Part shown: piece after piece, positions 46,037 to 56,799 of the stretch
How positions within the stretch are numbered: position 1 is the stretch's first letter
Layout: the number at the start of each line of letters is the position of its first letter
Origin: Dromaius novaehollandiae
Lineage: Eukaryota; Chordata; Aves; Casuariiformes; Dromaiidae
Reading direction: 5' to 3'
NCBI RefSeq assembly: GCF_036370855.1
Contig: NW_026991398.1
Location: 868,001 to 932,000 of the forward strand
DNA length: 64,000 nt
Program-made: the position numbers and the translations under genes
The notes under the pieces: model-generated
The model's input: the letters and a program-made list of their open reading frames with translations, nothing else
Databases searched by the model: none
What the model was told of the DNA's origin: nothing

Positions 46037-47181
46037 GTAAGTCTCTGTCTGCAGGGCAGTGCTACCAAGGTTCCGGGAGGGGGGACTTCTGAACCCAGCC
46101 CATCCCATGACTGATCGGCTTTTTAAGAATTGCTCTCCCTGTTCTTCTAGTGCATAGGAGGAGGTGCATTAGAGCAGGGATTCCCTGCCACACCATCACA
46201 GGGACAGGGCATGCTGCTCCCTTCTCCCAGGGGCAGCTGCATGGGGGTGAAGCCTGGGTGTGCCCTCAGGTCTGGGCAGGGCTGTAATTCAGAGAAGTTC
46301 AGAGCAGTGATTCTGCCGCCTGTGAGGGTCAGCACTCAGCCTGCCCAGGGAGCTCCCCACGGTGCTGCAGGACAAAGCTCTGGGTGAGAGGAACAACCAC
46401 CAGCAGGCAGGTTCGTTCTCCCACCAAGAGGGTGCTGCATGGGTCAGGGCTGCTCACAGCTCTAGCTCATGCACAGGAGATATCTGAGAAGTCTTTTCAA
46501 GAGGAATATCAAGAGGGGGGCTACTTGAAAGAGAAGGAGCCTTCCTTTAGTTGTCTGTGCTTTCAGTTTTCTCCCTAATTTTGGCAGAGACAAAAAGAGA
46601 AAGAGTTTCCTGGTTTGGCGAGGAACTGGGACTCCTAAACCTTCACTCTGTGAGATGAACAGGGACAGCGAATATGTTTTTCTCAGGACTCACAGTAGAA
46701 ATGCCAAGGATTTCTTCTTCGAGGAACAATCTCCAGGGGTGACAAGGACATCTAGTAGAAAATAAACACCATTTAAAAATGCCTAAAACTCTGTTTCTCA
46801 ACGCTCATTCTCTATAATACAGAGTGAAGGTGCTGAAAAGCTCTTCCACATGACAGGTGGATTTCACCTGACAGAATTTGTGAACGTCAGAGCTAATCAC
46901 CCCCATTCCCCTGTTCCCGCTGCTGCACAGCACAACGGACTCCTCTGGAGCCCACGGGCAGAGGCCCCTGCTCCTCCCAGCAGCACACTCAGCCAGTGCA
47001 AAGTGGAGATCAAGCAAGGGAGCTGCACAGAGATCCTCTCAGTAGAGAGGCAATGTGGTGGTGGTGGGGGGGGGGTTGTATGATAACTGCAACATCTGAG
47101 AGGTTTTTTTTTGTTTGTTTGTTTGTTTTTTTGGTTAAAAAGTGTCTCCTAACATCTCAATGTCTTTTCTTCTTTGGACAG
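46037..47181 (+). other. OR4 intron 1 (inferred, 1145 bp)
   Basis: Bounded by GTAAGT (46037) and TGTCTTTTCTTCTTTGGACAG ending at 47181. It is the shortest of the five introns. A T-rich run with four to five TTTG units lies at 47104-47132. Confidence 0.65.
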
Positions 47182-47205
47182 TCCCCCATGCCTGGAGATA
47201 GCAAA

Positions 47206-48165
47206 ATGTCCAATGGCAGCTCCCTCAACGACTTCCTCCTCCTGGCGTTCACTGACACACGGGAGCTGCAGCTCTTGCACTTCTCGCTCTTCCTCGGCAT
47301 CTACTTGGCTGCCCTCCTGGGCAACGGCCTCATCATCACAGCCGTAGCCTGCGACCACCACCTCCACACCCCCATGTACTTCTTCCTCCTCAACCTCTCT
47401 ATCCTCGACCTTGCCTCCATCTCCACCACTGTCCCCAAATCCATGGCCAATTCCCTGTGGGACACCAGGGCCATTTCCTACTCAGGATGTGCTGCCCAGG
47501 TCTTCCTGTTTCTCTTCTTGTTTGGAGGAGAGTTTTCTCTTCTCACAGTCATGGCCTATGACCGCTACATTGCCATCTGCAGACCCCTGCACTACAGCAT
47601 GCTCATGGACAGCAGAGCTTGTGTCAAAATGGCAGCAGCTGCCTGGGCCAGTGGTTTTCTCAATGCTGTGCTACACACTGGGAACACATTTTCAATACCA
47701 CTCTGCCAAGGCAACACAGTGCACCAGTTCTTCTGTGAAATCCCCCAGATCCTCAAGCTCTCCTGCTCAGACTCCTACCTCAGGGAAGTTGGGCTTCTTG
47801 TGGTTAGTGTCTTTTTAGGCTTTGTGTGTTTCATTTTCATTGTGGTGTCCTACGTGCAGATCTTCACTGCTGTGCTGAGGATCCCCTCTGAGCAGGGCCA
47901 GCACAAAGCCTTTTCCATGTGCCTCCCACACCTGGCCGTGGTCTCCCTGTTCATCAGCACCTCATTTTTTGCCTACCTGAAGCCCCCCTCCCTCTCTGCC
48001 CCAGCTCTGGATCTGGTGGTGGCTGTTCTGTACTCGGTGGTGCCTCCAGCAGTGAACCCCCTCATCTACAGCATGAGGAACAAGGAGCTAAAGGATGCCC
48101 TGAGGAAAGTGATTTCATGGACATTTTTCAGCAGTGGTAAAGTTGCTTTTGCTTTCCACAAATGA
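47206..48165 (+). CDS. olfactory receptor, OR14-like (OR4), intact, long tail
   Basis: A 319-residue odorant GPCR: sequon N3-G-S, GN in TM1, LHTPMYFFLLNLS (54-66), MAYDRY (116-121), C95/C177, SYVQIF, KAFSMCLPHL, NPLIYSMRNKE (284-294). After LKDALRK the C-terminus is unlike its paralogs (VISWTFFSSGKVAFAFHK) and about 10 residues longer. The start chosen is MSNGSS, aligned with OR1 and OR5, 24 bp past the inferred acceptor. An in-frame ATG six codons earlier (47188, MPGDSK) also lies in exon 2 and could be used; more upstream in-frame codons lie in the intron. TM5 FVCFIFIVVSY matches OR2. It is tail to tail with OR5. Confidence 0.95.
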   Translation: MSNGSSLNDFLLLAFTDTRELQLLHFSLFLGIYLAALLGNGLIITAVACDHHLHTPMYFFLLNLSILDLASISTTVPKSMANSLWDTRAISYSGCAAQVFLFLFLFGGEFSLLTVMAYDRYIAICRPLHYSMLMDSRACVKMAAAAWASGFLNAVLHTGNTFSIPLCQGNTVHQFFCEIPQILKLSCSDSYLREVGLLVVSVFLGFVCFIFIVVSYVQIFTAVLRIPSEQGQHKAFSMCLPHLAVVSLFISTSFFAYLKPPSLSAPALDLVVAVLYSVVPPAVNPLIYSMRNKELKDALRKVISWTFFSSGKVAFAFHK

Positions 48166-48949
48166 CTCCCCCTATGCTCATACCAGGATTGACCTTTATT
48201 TGTTCACTTTATCTCTGTTATTACTATTATTAATGTTGTTATATTATTATTTATCATGTTGCTGCACAAATGCTTGGATTCATTCCACTTTTACTGAGAC
48301 TGCTCTGTGTCACCTGGTGCCCACTTAAAATTGTGTCTAAGGCTAGGTCAGAGCTGATTCCTTCACAGTATCTCTGTAATAAAGTAGGTTCTACCCAGTG
48401 CAGTGCCTGAAGCCTGGGTTTCCTCCAAAGCTGCTGTCCCTGAGGCCCTGTCCCCAGCACATGCCCTTCAGACAATCTCCCCCACCCTGTATGCTGGTCA
48501 CTGTGGGCTGGTCCCTTCCCTCTCCAGTGCTCCAACACTCACAGCATATCGTGAGTGGAGGGGAGGAGAGTCTGGATGCAGCCTGTGGGAACAGATGCCC
48601 TGCTCCTCAGGACTGTTCCCCCACTGCCACAGCAGGCATTTCCTTGCTGCAGCCTTTGCATGGGGGCTGCAGCTTTCTGGGAGACACATCCAGCAACAGC
48701 AGCAGGACTTTCCCTTTTCAGGGCTTTCCTCCTCATTTCCACACTGTCCTGCTGTGCTCTCATGTGTGTATATGGCCTCAGTGCTCTTGTAACCTGGTAC
48801 TTCGGTGTGCATTTCTGTGAGCTCAGGCAGCACCAGACCCTGGGCTCCCTTATGTCAGACGTGGCCTCCAGGATAACATTTCCATAATAAAAGGGGTTCT
48901 GCTCTGTTATCTGCCTGAAGTCAGATGAGCTCAGCTGGCAGAGCCTCAG
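48166..48949. repeat. OR4 3' flank
   Basis: Partly similar to the OR1 and OR3 3' flanks (48480-48900 with 17480-17890 and, in reverse, 28240-28640). The first 300 bp are AT-rich with short TTATTA runs and contain no gene. Confidence 0.65.
48378..48383 (+). promoter_or_regulatory. candidate poly(A) signal for OR4
   Basis: AATAAA in TCTCTGTAATAAAGTAGG, about 213 bp past the stop; the context matches the OR2 site at 21539. A second AATAAA, matching the OR1/OR3 type, lies at 48886-48891. Confidence 0.5.
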
Positions 48950-51596
48950 GGGAAGATCCAAAAGTCTCTCCTGGAGCTAGTAAAGGAGAAATGAAAGGTA
49001 GTGACACACACAGAAACAGATGTGCTTGGGTGGGCACTAGCTCCACTCTCCTGCTCAGCCCTAGCCTTTGGAAAACTCCCTCATGCACTCCGAGAGGCTC
49101 CACCTGCCTCTTCCACCCTCCCTGTGCTCCCCTCCCATCAGCCAAAGTGGAGCTCAGCATTGCCTGGGGACTCTCTTCCACACGGGGAGCAGAGGAAGGG
49201 CCTTCACCAGCCCCACATTGCTCGTCCCACCCCCGGCCTTTGCAGTTGCTTGGGCCTGGGTCTGCCCACTTGCCTTCACCATGGTCACAGCTACACTGAA
49301 GCCCACGAAAATCCCAGTGCTCCTACCCTCAAGAGGGCATCCATCCTGAACATGGAGCCTGGCTGGCCACAAAGGCATCACCCATCCAATGCCCCAGCCA
49401 TGCAGCCGAGGGCAGGGGTCTCTGCCCCAATTTCCCTGCCCCTTCCCTGCTCCCGGCACCGCTGCTGCTGTGCCCATGTCAAACCCGCATGCTGCCAGAC
49501 TGCCCCGGGCCCGAGGCAGCTCCAGCTCCCTGCAAGACCACGCTGAAGCCTTTCAGGAGCAGGCTGAGGTGGGGCTGGCACTGCCAGGGTGGGTTGGGAG
49601 AGGGCAGCTCCCCTCTGCCATGCTGCGGCTGGGGCTGGGGCTGGGGCTGGGCACAGCGTTTCCCTGGGGAGCTCCCTGAGGAGCCGCTCCGGGGGATCCT
49701 CCACCTCTGCCCTGGCAGCAGCACCAGCACTCAGGGTGCTGCAGTGGAAGTGCACAGAGGGGGAAGGGGCATAGGCTGCCCAGGGGGAGCATCAAAACCT
49801 TGTCCTTTCCTGCAGGGATGTAGTGAGAAAAGCCAGAGCTCGACTGGAGCTGGAACCAAAGACCTCAGACATGGAAAGGGCTGGGGCATTCTTAAATGAC
49901 TCTTAAATGATCCCCTGGAGTCTGAGGGATGAAAGCACCCAGCCCCTGCCCAGCCCAGGCTGTGCCCAACGTGAGGGTCAGCAGACACTGTGCTCCAGGA
50001 TCTGCTGGGGTCTGGTGCAGAAGAGAGGCCATGCAAGGCTGGCCTTTTCCCCTCTGTTGGGATACAGAGACCTGCAGGAGGATGGAGCTGGCCTTGGACC
50101 ACCCCACAGCTGGGTGAGCAGCCAGTGCTGGAAAGGGCTGATGTGAGGGGCTGCTCTGGGACGATGGCCCTGGGGCAGCTTCCCCACTGTGTCCATGCAA
50201 CACAGGGAACAACCTGGGCTCTTCTCTCCTGCACCCGCCATGTCCTGCTGCCTTTCCCAGCAGACCTGCATTTGCCTGCAAGCACATGGCTCTGTGCTCC
50301 CACACTGCCCTTCACACGCAGGAGCTGCCTGCTGGCATTTGTCCTCTCCTGGGTCCTTTCCAGACCAGCCCAGACCCTCCCCAGCTCTCCCCACCTCCCC
50401 TGCCCTCTCCCCAGCCCACCCAGCACAGCAGCCCAGGCTGGGGTGGCCCCACAGCAGTGCCTGTGGCAGGGGGCTGCAGAGCTCTGGGCACTCACCCCAC
50501 AGCCCCAGCCCCTCTGCAGGCCACAGCAGCTGCTGGGGGGCAGAGAGGGGTGTCAGCCTCCCCATCAGCCACAGGGCTGGGGGCCAGCAATGGCACAAGG
50601 AAGTGGAGGCCAGGCACTCCATGTCTCCACTGCTCTCATGACCAGAGATCCTTCACCCTGGCTGCCTGCAGCCCCTCTGGGCAGCCCCTCTCCCCAGCGC
50701 AGCACAAGAGTCCTGGCCCCGGGGCTCCTCAGGCAGCTCCAGTGACAGGGCAGCCTGCCCGGAGCTGACACACATGGAAACAGGTTTTCATTTATTCCTC
50801 CCCACAAGCACACAATTGCTCCTTTGCTCTTCTCTGGAGACGTCCCTGCTCCCCAGAGAGCCTTTCTTTGGGTCAGTGTGTCCGTGCTGGCCTGACTGGC
50901 CATTCCTGCACCCCTGTCCTGGGCTCCCTGCAGGGCCCTGGGCTGGCAGTGCTGCTCTGCAGGGCAAGCAGATGTGCAGTGGTCCTGGGTGACTCCTCAC
51001 TGGCCATCCTGGTGAGGGCAGACCCAGCTGGACCAGCATCATTGCACCTGACAAGCCCTCCCCAGGGTCTGTAGCTGTGCAGGGTCTTTGGAGCAATCAC
51101 AGGCCATTTCCAATGGTTCACGGGTGTCCTTAGACCCAGTCCACTCCCTCTCCTGAGACTGCAGAGCCCTGATTTGGTGCATTCCCTGGTTTGGCCCTTT
51201 ACTTTGTGTGACTCCACTTGGTTTGGGGAGTCTCCACTGACTGCCCATCCCAGGCACATGCTGCCCCTGGAGATGTCCTGTGCTCTCCATCCAGGTGGCT
51301 CCATATTCCCTTCCAGAAGGATGGGCATCTCTCACCAGCCCTCTAATGCGTGGGACAGTCCCCAGCAGAGACCTCTTGACCACTCACCCTCTCCAGGGGC
51401 ACTGGGCACCCACAAGTGACAGCTGAATCCAGCCCCCATTCCCGCACACATCACCCAAAAAGCTCATCCCCCTTTGCCTATGGAAATCACAGGCACAGCA
51501 ACAGGGCCTTTTGGGGTGCAATTCCCTGAGCGCATTCTTGGCTCCAGCTTGGGAAGGAGACCCCATCGTTCAGGCACAGGACTAAGAAGATCCACT
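48950..51596. repeat. GC-rich duplicated block T, copy 2
   Basis: Direct match to about 18920-21538. It carries five CTGGGG hexamers at 49623-49652. Long open frames on both strands (for example 49731-50495 minus) are not conserved in extent between the copies and resemble no family. Confidence 0.8.
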
Positions 51597-51681
51597 TTTA
51601 TTGCAGAGATACTACTTGGGAGGCCAGCTCTGACACAGTGAAGGGCATATTTACAGAAGGCCTCTGGGTCAGACCCATGGG
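51597..51681 (-). pseudogene. orphan 3' end of an OR2-like unit
   Basis: AATAAA (minus strand, 51602-51597) and the next ~80 bp match the OR2 3' UTR at 21539-21625 (GAGGCCTTCTGTAAAT in minus orientation). The OR coding part that should follow is absent; from about 51682 the sequence matches 26949 onward. Only the transcript end of a lost paralog remains. Confidence 0.65.
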
Positions 51682-53800
51682 TCTGCTTGGGTCCCAGCTT
51701 CCCTTGCCAAGGCTTTCCTGACCATAGTCAGACACAGGTCTGAGGCAGAGATGGGGAGTTGGGTCAGCAGGATGGGGACAGGGTCAGGTCAGGACCCAAG
51801 AGGTGCAGGGCCGGGCACAGACATGTCCACAGTGTAGTTCAGGCACAGCCCAAGGACAAGGGGAGCAGCTCCCTGGCAAGGGGATGAGGCCCCGCAATGA
51901 GTCCAGTCACTCTCTGTTTCCCCTGCTCTTGTGCCCAGCAGATCCCCCTCCCTGTCTGCCTGCAGCCCCCCCATGCCCACCCCACTGCCCAGCACAGCAC
52001 CAGAGCCCTGGCCCTGCAGCCCCTCCAGCAGCTCCTGCTGCCCCACGGACAGAGCAGCCTGCCCCGAGCTGGTGCACAGGGAAACCTGCTTCTCCTTCTC
52101 ATTTCCTATCTCTGGATGCTGCCCTGCTTTTCTCCTGGGACATCCCTGCTCCCCAGAGAGCCTTTCCCCAGGTCACTGTGTCCGTGCTGGCCTGGCTGTT
52201 CCTGCACCCCTGCCCTGTGCTCCCTACAGGGCCCCTGGCTGGTGGTGCTGCTCTGCAGGGCGAGTGGGCTGTGAGGCTACGGGGTTATTCCACACTGGCT
52301 GTGCTGGCTGGGACAGGAAGCAGGCCCAGCTGGGCAGGGATCACCACCACTGACACTGCTGACACAGCTCTGTGCTCATGGATGGTGCTCGGAGTGACCC
52401 CAGGGCACTTGCAATGGCAGGAGATGTGTTTGGGTGGGCACTAGCTCCAGCCTGTGGTGTTTCACTGAGGGTGCAGGAATCACTCTCCAGGGCCCCTTCC
52501 CTGGGACTCCTGGGTCCCCACTGCCTCTCCTGCAATTGCAGAGCCCTCGTTTCCCCCTGCATACCAGGTTTCAGTGCTCTACCTTCTGGTCACTCCACTG
52601 TGGACCATCCTTCACTTTGTGAGGCCCCACTCACTGCCCTCCCCCAGGTACACGCTGACCCTGGAGATCCCCTGAGCTCTCCTGGGGCTTCAGATTCCCC
52701 TCCAGAAGGATGGGCATCTCTCATCAGCACTGTCACCTGTGAGATAGCCCCAGGCAGGCAATTCAGAGACCATTCTCCATCTCCACTGGTCACTGGTCAT
52801 TGAGAAATGAGCCACGAATCCAGTCCTCAGTCCCTAAGAAATCACAGTGGGACTCTGAGCTCATCCTCTGCAGCCCACGGAGAACACAGGCAGAACAGCA
52901 GGCCCGTCTGTGGTTCAATCCCTTGGGTGTATTTTTAACTCCATCTTCTGAAGAGAAGCCAGACTTGAGGCACGTGTCTGAGGAGATCCCCTTCTATTTT
53001 AAAGGCACCCATTACCTGGTCTGCCTGTACTCACAGGAATGCACGTGGCAACAAAACCCTACTGCCACGAGGGTAGGAGAACTCTTGGACCATATACACC
53101 CACTAGCGTACAGCAGGGCAGTGTGGAAATGAGAACCACTCTGAAAAAGAAAGTCCTGCTGTTGTTGGTGGAGGTGTCGCCAGGAAAGCTGCTGCCCTCA
53201 CACAAAGGCTGCAGCAAGGAAATGCCTGCTTTGGCAGTGGGAGGATGGTCCTAAGGAGCGGAGCGCCTGTCCCCACAGGCTCCATTGAGATCGTCCTCCC
53301 CTCCACTCCCACTCCTCTGTGAGCATTGGAGCACTGTAGAGGAAAGGGACAAGCCCACGGGGACAGCCAGCTGCCACCCTTGCTGAAGAGGGTTGTGAGA
53401 TCACAGCCTGGCTGTGGCTACGGAAACAGAGCTTGCCTAATGGTCATGGGACCCGTGGTGTCGCCCCGTCTTTACTTGTCTGAGCCTCTGTGTGTCCCCC
53501 TGAGCTCCCTTGGTGTCAGCGCTGAAAGACACACTGCAAACAGAAATGCTTCTCCTTGCACTGAGGGCATGCGAGGGAGCTCAGACTAGCGGGCTCTGAG
53601 GTTCCCCCACCTCTGCTGATGAAGGGGGAAGCCTGGCTTCCTGCTCCAACACGGTCTCTGGGTCAGATTCAAACGAGAGACACCTGAGGACAAGGAGCAT
53701 GAATCAGAACATTTTTTTCCTTTACAAGAATGTAACAGAAAAAAGTAAGAAAGAAAGAAATGAACAACAGATATGCCTGATGTCAAATACCCTGGGACAG
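51682..53800. repeat. OR5 3' flank, duplicated
   Basis: Direct match to the OR3 3' flank from 26949. The AATAAAAGG site of the other units has decayed here (CTTCTATTTTAAAGG near 52990), so the OR5 poly(A) signal is not evident. No gene was recognised. Confidence 0.75.
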
Positions 53801-54727
53801 TTATTGGTGCTGGCGTTGAACCAGTTTCCTCAGTGCATCCTTGAGCTCCTTATTCCTCAAGCTGTAGTTGAGCGGGTTCACTGCTGGAGGCACCACCGAG
53901 TACAGAACAGCCACCACCAGATCCAGAGCTGGGGAGGAGATGGAGGGGGGCTTCAGGTAGGCAAACATGACAGTGCTGAGAAACAGGGAGACCACGGCCA
54001 GGTGTGGGAGGCACATGGAAAAGGCTTTGTGGCGGCCCTGCTCAGAGGGGATCCTCAGCACAGCAGTGAAGATCTGCACGTAGGACACCACAATGAAAAC
54101 AAAACACCCAAAGCCTAAACAGCCACTAACCACAAGAACCCCAGCTTCCCTGAGGTAGGAGTCTGAGCAGGAGAGCTTGAGGATCTGTGAGATTTCACAG
54201 AAGAACTGGTCCACTGTGTTGCCTTGGCAGAGTGGTATTGAAAATGTGTTAGCAGTGTGCAGCACGGAATAGATAAAACCACTGGCCCAGACAGCTGCTG
54301 CCATTTTGACACAAGCTCTGCTGCCCAGGAGGGTCCCGTAGTGCAGGGGTCTGCAGATGGCCATATAGCGGTCATAGGCCATGACAGTGAGGAGAGAATA
54401 CTCTGCTGACATAAAGAAGACAACCAAAAAGACCTGGGCAGCACATCCTGAGTAGGAAATGACCCTGGTGTCCCACAGGGAATTGGCCATGGATTTGGGG
54501 ACAGTGGTGGAGATGGAGCCAAGGTCGAGGATGGAGAGGTTGAGGAGGAAGAAGTACATGGGGGTGTGGAGGCGGTGGTCGCAGGCTACGGCTGTGATGA
54601 TGAGGCCGTTGCCCAGGAGGGCAGCCAGGTAGATGCCCAGGAAGAGTGAGAAGTGCAAGAGCTGCAGCTCCCGTCTGTCCGTGAATGCCAGGAGGAGGAA
54701 CTTGTTGAGGGAGCTGCTGTTGGACAT
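53801..54727 (-). CDS. olfactory receptor, OR14-like (OR5), intact
   Basis: A 308-residue odorant GPCR: sequon N3-S-S, GN in TM1, LHTPMYFFLLNLS (54-66), MAYDRY (116-121), C95/C177, C167/C187, SYVQIF, KAFSMCLPHL. TM7 reads NPLNYSLRNKE, with N287 where paralogs have I; NPxxY itself (284-288) is kept. TM3 FFMSAEYSLLT matches OR2, while the flanks match OR3. The start chosen is MSNSSSL, 24 bp after the acceptor whose AG is at 54753-54752. The frame stays open 47 codons further upstream, but that part is intronic in this model. Tail to tail with OR4; promoter module 2.0 kb upstream. Confidence 0.96.
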   Translation of the reverse strand: MSNSSSLNKFLLLAFTDRRELQLLHFSLFLGIYLAALLGNGLIITAVACDHRLHTPMYFFLLNLSILDLGSISTTVPKSMANSLWDTRVISYSGCAAQVFLVVFFMSAEYSLLTVMAYDRYMAICRPLHYGTLLGSRACVKMAAAVWASGFIYSVLHTANTFSIPLCQGNTVDQFFCEISQILKLSCSDSYLREAGVLVVSGCLGFGCFVFIVVSYVQIFTAVLRIPSEQGRHKAFSMCLPHLAVVSLFLSTVMFAYLKPPSISSPALDLVVAVLYSVVPPAVNPLNYSLRNKELKDALRKLVQRQHQ

Positions 54728-54751
54728 TTGCTCTCTTGGGACACAGGTGGA

Positions 54752-56799
54752 CTGTCCGAGGAAGAAGAGATGTTGACAAGTTAGGACAGACTTCTGTGAA
54801 CAAAATTTTCTCATAAACCCCTGTAAACACATGCATTTCATTTCTCCCCATCTCAGTAGGACCGTCATTGAGCTCCATGGCTTGAGCTCTGGTTTGTGCT
54901 AGCTGAGTTTGCTGTGAGGACATAGAGATCCTCAGCATTGCAGCTGCACTCAGAGTGAACAGCTGTGACTGCTGGGAGGCAAAAGGAATCACTCTGGCTT
55001 TAGTGCAGAGGCAGGAGAGCTGGCCTGTCCATCTGCCTTGTTCACTGCTGCCCTGTGCTTACACCTCGGAGGTAGAGGACAATTGCATTCGTGTTACCCA
55101 GAATGAAATGACACTGCTGAGAGCAGAGAAATCTAGTTTCAAAGCGCAGGTCAACAAACGCAGCACCTTTTCTCAGAGTATCGGAGAGAGGTCTCAGCCC
55201 TCCCCTTCTAGCCAGGACCACGTTGGGCTCAGTCCAGCTGCCCACATCCAGCTGCCCAGAAGCACTTCCATGGCCTTAGTATCTAGGTGGCTTCTTCATG
55301 AGGTTCCTAGATGATACACAGATGCAATGGGAGAGCTGTGCCCTTCTGGAGGGCAGCTTGCAGCCCAGCTGGACACCCCAGAGAAAGTGTCGAATGTCCT
55401 AAATACGAGGTGTCCTGAAAAGACAGTTGGCTCATTCCCTGCCCCCCCCCCACCCCCAATGCCTGTCTCAGAGCCCAATAGGTTACAGGAGGACTTGGAT
55501 TATCTCTAGGTCAAGGACATGTCTGCTTGGCAGGACCAGCAGGGTCAGTATCTCTACTGCATTGGAAACCCCACTGCCCAGAGAATCCAAGGGGAAGGAC
55601 AAGGACAGTTGGGAAACACAGCACAATACCATGATATTTCTGCCAAGACAGGGAGGGACACAGAGAGACAGGGGGAACTCAGCTGTTTCTCCTCTCTGGA
55701 TGTCCAGCTGCTGAGGAAACGACTCCTGCCCTGGACCCCACAGCGCTGAGAGCAGAGGGCTGTGCTGGCTGGCAGAGGAGAGGAGATGCTGGACTTGAGA
55801 GTTTCCTCTCACACCTTGACCATGACTCTGCTGCCTGGAGCCGTCCCTGCGGGCAGCTGTTTCTCTGTCCCCACGTCTCTCCCCTGTCAGTGCTCACAGA
55901 CCCCATCCCACCCGCTGGGTGCTCAGCTCTGCCCTGCAGAAACCTACCAGGGGCAGGACACTGTCCAGGGCACCTTCGTGGTTGCAGGTGCTACGGAGCA
56001 GGGGAGACAAACCTTGCTGAGGCTGGAAAGGCGCTGCTGGCTCTGTCTGCAGGCTTCAGGGTGGAGGAAGGCATTTGCTGAGTGCCTCCCAGAGCTGCTC
56101 CTCTCTCAGTGTCCCTGTTTTGGAGCCTCTGTCCCCTGCCTAAACCTGACAGACCCATTGCTATTTCACCCCACCCAAAGAGAAGAAAACTGAAAACACA
56201 CTCATGACAACTCCTTCCCTTTCGTGGTTCTCCTGCCTTGACCTTCCTTTTGGAAAGTCCCCTCCAGAAATGTCCTGGGAGTGAGCTGGAGCTGAGAGCA
56301 GCCCTGACCCACACAGCACCCTCTCAGCAGGAGAAGGAACCTGCCCTGCTGGGGCTTTCTCTTCCCACCCAGAGCTTCTCCCCACAGCACCCACCTGGCA
56401 GGACCTTCCCTGCCAGGGGTCTCTCCTCCCACCCACAGTTTCTCCCCAGTGCCATGGGGAGCTCCATGGGCAGGCTGAGTGCTGACCCTGGCAGGCAGCA
56501 GTCACTGCCCCAGGCACACAGCACCCTGGGGTGCAGGGACACTGCTCTGAATTACAGCCCTGGGCAGACCTGTGAGCACACCAGGCTTCACACCCCTGCC
56601 TGCAGCATCCCTGGAGAAGGGAGCAGGATGCCCTGTCCCTGTGACAATGTAGCAAGGAATCCCTGCTCTGAAGCATCTCCCCCTCCTCTGCAAAGGAGAA
56701 GCCAGAAGAGCAATCCTTAAAAATCTAATAGTTTGACTGGATGCATTTTAAGACATTTTGAGAAACCTCTGTAGCATTGCCCTGCAGCCAGAGACTTAC
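54752..56799 (-). other. OR5 intron 1 (inferred, 2048 bp)
   Basis: Donor GTAAGT at 56799-56794 and acceptor TCTTCTTCCTCGGACAG ending at 54752 (minus strand). Much of it aligns with the OR3 intron; the 56330-56700 stretch also aligns, in gene orientation, with the OR1 and OR4 introns near 14200-14440 and 46180-46450. Confidence 0.65.

Noticed and set aside
46996-47205. N-terminal extension of OR4 to a 389-residue protein
   Set aside because: The extra codons lie in the inferred intron and include low-complexity T- and G-runs; the family length and alignment start at 47206.
49731-50495. 254-codon minus-strand frame in block T copy 2
   Set aside because: In copy 1 the frame is shorter and differently bounded; composition is low-complexity and no family matches.
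54728-54868. 47-codon upstream extension of OR5
   Set aside because: It crosses the conserved splice acceptor and does not align with OR1 or OR2; ORs start at MSN.
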